Source: Vicinamibacteria bacterium
GTDB taxonomy: Bacteria > Acidobacteriota > Vicinamibacteria > Vicinamibacterales > UBA8438
Length of the DNA: 50,109 nucleotides
Reading direction: 5' to 3'
NCBI GenBank assembly: GCA_022820675.1
Contig: JAJEFC010000344.1
Location: 1-50,109 of the forward strand
The position numbers and the translations under genes are program-made. Below are positions 47,235-50,109 of the stretch, one piece after another. Position 1 is the stretch's first letter. The number at the start of each line of letters is the position of its first letter. The notes below the pieces were generated by a model. That model was not told the origin of the DNA. It saw only the letters and a list, made by a program, of their open reading frames with translations, and ran no database searches.

Positions 47235-48512
47235 CTAGCGTGACGCGCGTCGGCGCGCCGCCGCGGGGCGGCTCCCACGAGTCGCCGGACGGCCCGACCC
47301 CGTCGCGGATCGGCGGCGGTGTCCGCCGCCGGGCCGGGACGAGTGGGACCGCGGCCTCGGCGCGGCGGCCGGCGCGGCCGGCGCGTCGGCGGGTGCGAAC
47401 CCCGGCACGATCTCCTTCGGGATCGCCCGCCCCACGAGCCGCTCGATGGCGGCGAGCTGCGGCCGTTCCTCGGGAGCGGCCAGCGAGATGGCGTGGCCGC
47501 TCGCGCCGGCCCGGCCCGTGCGCCCGATGCGGTGCACGTAGTCCTCGGGCACGGTGGGCAGGTCGAAGTTGACCACGTGGCTGATGCCGTCGACGTCGAG
47601 CCCGCGCGCCGCGATGTCGGTGGCGACGAGGGTGTCGATGCGCCCGTCGCGGAAGCCGGCCAGCGCGCGCGTCCGGGCGCTCTGGCTCTTGTTCCCGTGA
47701 ATGGCCGCGACCCGGCGCCCCGACCGGTCGAGACGCTTCGCCAACTGGTTGGCCCGCGCCTTCGTGCGGGTGAAGACGAGGGTCTGCCCCATCTCCGGCT
47801 TTCGGAGCAGCCACGCGACGAGATCCTTCTTGCCGGTCGCGGCCACGGGGTGGACGATCTGGCTGACGGCGCCGACCGGCGTCGCGCGGCGCGCCACCTC
47901 CAGCATCGCGGGGTCCTTGGTCGTGCGCCGGATCATGTCCTCGATCTCGTCCGGCATCGTGGCCGAGAAGAACAGGTTCTGACGCTTCTCGGGGAGCGCG
48001 CCGAGGATGCGCCGCACGTCGGGCAGGAAGCCCATGTCGAGCATGCGGTCCGCCTCGTCGAGCACGACGGCCTCGACGCGGTCGAGGTGCGCGTGCCCCT
48101 GGCGCAGGTGGTCGAGCAGCCGGCCCGGCGTCGCCACGAGCAGGTCGAGCCCGCGGCGGAGGCGGCGGGTCTGCGGCTCGAGGCCGACGCCCCCGAAGAC
48201 GACGGCGCTGCGCAGGCGCAGGTGCGCGCCGTACAGTTCGGCCATCTCTCCGATCTGCGCCGCCAGCTCGCGGGTCGGGGTGACGACGAGCGCGCGCGGG
48301 CGCCGTGCCGGCGGCCCGCCGGCGAGCCGGTGCAGGATGGGGAGGAGGAAGGCGGCGGTCTTGCCGGTGCCGGTCTGGGCGCAGGCGATGAGGTCGCGCC
48401 CGTCCAGCGCAACGGGAATGCCGCGCTCCTGGATGGGGGTGGGGGTGGTGTAGCCGGCGCCGCCAACGGCGCGGACGAGCTCCGGGCGGAGGCCCAGTTC
48501 GGCGAACGTCAT
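47235..48512 (-). CDS. DEAD-box RNA helicase (RhlE-like)
   Basis: A 425-residue protein from the ATG at 48512 (AGGAG about 11 bp upstream). Motifs in order: [14 protein letters not shown] and the Q motif [13 protein letters not shown], Walker [48 protein letters not shown], then in the second RecA domain [31 protein letters not shown] and [12 protein letters not shown]. The C-terminal about 50 residues are Arg/Pro/Ser-rich and presumably bind RNA. It acts on structured RNA (ribosome assembly or cold adaptation) in the cytosol. The long leader (to about 48700) contains strong hairpins. Confidence 0.93.
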   Translation of the reverse strand: MTFAELGLRPELVRAVGGAGYTTPTPIQERGIPVALDGRDLIACAQTGTGKTAAFLLPILHRLAGGPPARRPRALVVTPTRELAAQIGEMAELYGAHLRLRSAVVFGGVGLEPQTRRLRRGLDLLVATPGRLLDHLRQGHAHLDRVEAVVLDEADRMLDMGFLPDVRRILGALPEKRQNLFFSATMPDEIEDMIRRTTKDPAMLEVARRATPVGAVSQIVHPVAATGKKDLVAWLLRKPEMGQTLVFTRTKARANQLAKRLDRSGRRVAAIHGNKSQSARTRALAGFRDGRIDTLVATDIAARGLDVDGISHVVNFDLPTVPEDYVHRIGRTGRAGASGHAISLAAPEERPQLAAIERLVGRAIPKEIVPGFAPADAPAAPAAAPRPRSHSSRPGGGHRRRSATGSGRPATRGSRPAAARRRASR

Positions 48513-48613
48513 CTGTATCGGTGCTCCTGGCCCGCGCTCACCCTGCGCGGACCCGAGTGGTTGTCGCCCGCCTGCCTGGGGGGCGGATAACGAGAGAATC
48601 CGGGAGGAGGGAG

Positions 48614-48655
48614 GCTCGGCGGCCGCCGAGCGATGCCCCGCTGCTCTGAGCGGGG
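48614..48655. other. two strong inverted repeats upstream of the helicase
   Basis: GCTCGGCGGCCGCCGAGC at 48614-48631 is a perfect 18-bp palindrome. CCCCGCT at 48636-48642 pairs with AGCGGGG at 48649-48655 (6-base loop). Both are in the 456 bp stretch between cobD and the helicase gene, in the likely 5' leader of the helicase. In the plus direction the second is followed by only three T residues, so it is a weak terminator candidate. The rest of the gap (48656-48968) shows no gene. Confidence 0.6.
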
Positions 48656-48968
48656 TTTCCGGGTGGAAGAAAACCTGCTCGCGATTCACGACCATGGTAG
48701 CACGGGTGGGGATCGCGAGGCGAGGGAGCCTGATTTCCGATGAGGAGCGGAGCCTGAAGGGGAAGTCGATTCCAGCGTGAGATGGGCCTGCAGGGCCCGT
48801 GTCCCGGACCATCGGAGCATGGCCGTGAGCCTGGACATCGACGGCTGCGCTACGAGACGTCCAGGCGACGTGGGACGCCGAGGGGGCTGTTTGATGCCTG
48901 CAGAGTCGCTCCGGCGTCACCGTGTCGCCGCGGTTGCTCGCCGACGAGACGGATCGGGCGTGCGAGCC

Positions 48969-49952
48969 CTACGCGGCTGTCGTCCGCGCCAACCAGATGC
49001 AGCCGACGGCGGCGGTGAGGGCGAGCGCCGAGGCGAGGCACACGATGCTGCGCGCCCGCCGGTAGTCGCCGGCGGCGCCGGCGGGGGCGTCAGCCGGATC
49101 GCCGAGCCAGACTTCGGTGACGAGTCGGCCCCCGAGCCGGATGGGCCCGGCGAGGCGGCGCGCGAGGCCCCCCGCCATCGCCGCCTCGCTCCAGCCGGGG
49201 TTCGGTCCGGGCACGACGGCATGCTGCCGCCAGCCGGTGGCCAGCGCCCTCCGGCCGGAGCAGGCGGGCAGGACGCCGGCGGCGAGCGCGATCAGGAGCC
49301 AGGTAGCCCGGGCGGGGGCCGCCTGCATGAGGTCGTCGAGCCGCGCGCCGCACCACCCGAACCACAGGTAGCGGGGGGTCCGGTAGCCGACCATCGAGTC
49401 CATGGTGCTCACGACCTTGCAGAGCACCAGGCCCGGCACGCCGAGGACGGCGTACCACGCGATGGGGGAGACGACGCCGTCGACGAGGTTCTCGGCGAGG
49501 CTCTCGATGGCGGCGCGCCGGCAGGCGGCGGCGTCCATGCGGTCGACGTCGCGTCCGACCAGCCGCGCGACCGCGCGCCGCGCGGCCGGCAGGTCCCCGC
49601 CGGTGGCGGCGCGGTCGACGGCCCCGCCGTGGGCGAGCAGGTCGCCGAGGACCAGCAGGCTGTAGAGCAGGAACAGGTGGGCGGCGGCGCCGCCGGCGGG
49701 ATGCAGCCGGTCGGCGCTCGACAACGCGAGAGAGAGGCCGCCCACCCACAGGGCGCCGAGCACCACGAACAGCAGGCAGCCGCCGACGCGGCCGTCGGCG
49801 CCCGCTGCGCGCAGGCCGCGCTCGCACCAGCCGAGCGACGCGCCCATCATCCGCACCGGATGCCCGCGATAGACAGGATCGCCGAGCGCCCAGTCGAGCG
49901 CCGCCGCCGCCACGAGCAGATCGGCGCGCGGCAGCAGCGGGCTCAGGTCCAC
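48969..49952 (-). CDS. cobD: adenosylcobinamide-phosphate synthase (CbiB/CobD)
   Basis: A 327-residue membrane protein from the GTG at 49952 (VDLSPLLPRADLLVAAAALD). The frame is open further upstream but that part is antisense to good coding sequence of the preceding gene in another frame. Family markers are ALDWALGDPVYRGHPVRMMG, AIESLAENLVDGVVSPIAWY, VSTMDSMVGYRTPRY, FGWCGARLDDLM, PNPGWSEAAMAGGL and about seven hydrophobic segments. It joins aminopropanol phosphate to adenosylcobyric acid in cobalamin synthesis, at the inner membrane. The GTG lies inside the end of the upstream gene, with a 10 bp overlap. Confidence 0.92.
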   Translation of the reverse strand: MDLSPLLPRADLLVAAAALDWALGDPVYRGHPVRMMGASLGWCERGLRAAGADGRVGGCLLFVVLGALWVGGLSLALSSADRLHPAGGAAAHLFLLYSLLVLGDLLAHGGAVDRAATGGDLPAARRAVARLVGRDVDRMDAAACRRAAIESLAENLVDGVVSPIAWYAVLGVPGLVLCKVVSTMDSMVGYRTPRYLWFGWCGARLDDLMQAAPARATWLLIALAAGVLPACSGRRALATGWRQHAVVPGPNPGWSEAAMAGGLARRLAGPIRLGGRLVTEVWLGDPADAPAGAAGDYRRARSIVCLASALALTAAVGCIWLARTTAA

Positions 49953-50109
49953 TTCGCGCTCCACCCGGCCGCGAGCGCGCGCAGCACCAGCTCGACCGGG
50001 TCGTCGGGCGCCTGCGCGAGTTGCGCGCGAAACGCCGTCCAGTCGAGGGGCCGCGCGGCGAGCGCGCACGCGAGGCACGCGGCCTGCTGCCGCAGCGCCT
50101 CGCCGGCCG
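49943..50109 (-). CDS. C-terminal end of an unidentified gene upstream of cobD (partial)
   Basis: The minus strand is open from the window edge and reads ACLACALAARPLDWTAFRAQ, then LAQAPDDPVELVLRALAAGW and SAKWT with a TGA at 49945-49943. G/C at third positions is consistent with coding, and the stop overlaps the cobD start, so it is co-translated with cobD and probably a cobalamin-pathway or metal-related gene. I do not recognise this end; the rest is outside the window. Confidence 0.6.
   Translation of the reverse strand, partial: AGEALRQQAACLACALAARPLDWTAFRAQLAQAPDDPVELVLRALAAGWSAKWT

Noticed and set aside
48636..48660. Rho-independent terminator
   Set aside because: The stem is good but only three T residues follow in the plus direction, and no plus-strand gene ends before it.

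Overview
The window reads as a piece of a high-GC bacterial chromosome, most likely an uncultured Acidobacteriota (Vicinamibacteria-like) genome recovered from a metagenome. That placement is an inference. It rests on very high GC in most genes, several secreted PQQ-type beta-propellers, two copies of a secreted family with a 'PDLxGxW / PPDGR / GDSRGRWDGDTLVV' signature, and DUF1501 and DUF3604 proteins. No rRNA, tRNA or phylogenetic marker was found to settle it.

Layout. 1-2.8 kb: the end of a DUF1501 gene, then three small envelope genes, the last a frameshifted lipoprotein. 2.8-17.7 kb: a nuclease/ATPase-rich stretch. It holds two paralogous AAA ATPases fused to a PD-(D/E)XK nuclease (2782-4371 minus, 11651-13237 plus), an OLD-type ATPase/TOPRIM nuclease of clearly lower GC (9003-10730), a Uma2 nuclease, a DUF4143 ATPase and an orphan VapB. 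Secreted PQQ propellers and one internally deleted propeller pseudogene are interleaved. 17.8-29.1 kb: mostly metabolic and exported genes (amidase, soluble PQQ sugar dehydrogenase, alpha/beta hydrolase, ATP-dependent PEP carboxykinase, quinoprotein dehydrogenase, PLP decarboxylase) with two toxin-antitoxin loci, one broken. 29.1-35.2 kb: a type I restriction-modification locus (hsdM-hsdS-hsdR, minus strand) with a reading-frame lesion in all three genes. 35.4-39.7 kb: higBA, a secreted protein, a zinc ribbon, a PQQ propeller and vapBC. 39.9-45.2 kb: a HupE / parvulin / DUF3604 operon and a di-heme cytochrome followed by a diverged copy of its own C-terminus. 45.5-50.1 kb: an aminotransferase, an orphan RHH protein, a DEAD-box helicase and cobD, with the tail of a gene that overlaps cobD.

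Two themes recur. First, many intergenic gaps hold short-period direct repeats (about 70-75 bp, also 93, 98 and 100 bp). Several are partial copies of the 3' end of the gene just upstream, so the sequence carries 'echoes' of gene tails. Second, many genes are broken: the frameshifted lipoprotein, the propeller pseudogene, a truncated Doc toxin, hsdR/hsdS/hsdM, and tail-only remnants at 43743-43925 and 47101-47229. Some single-base frameshifts could be sequencing indels. The in-frame stop in hsdS, the internal deletion and the truncated Doc are harder to explain that way.
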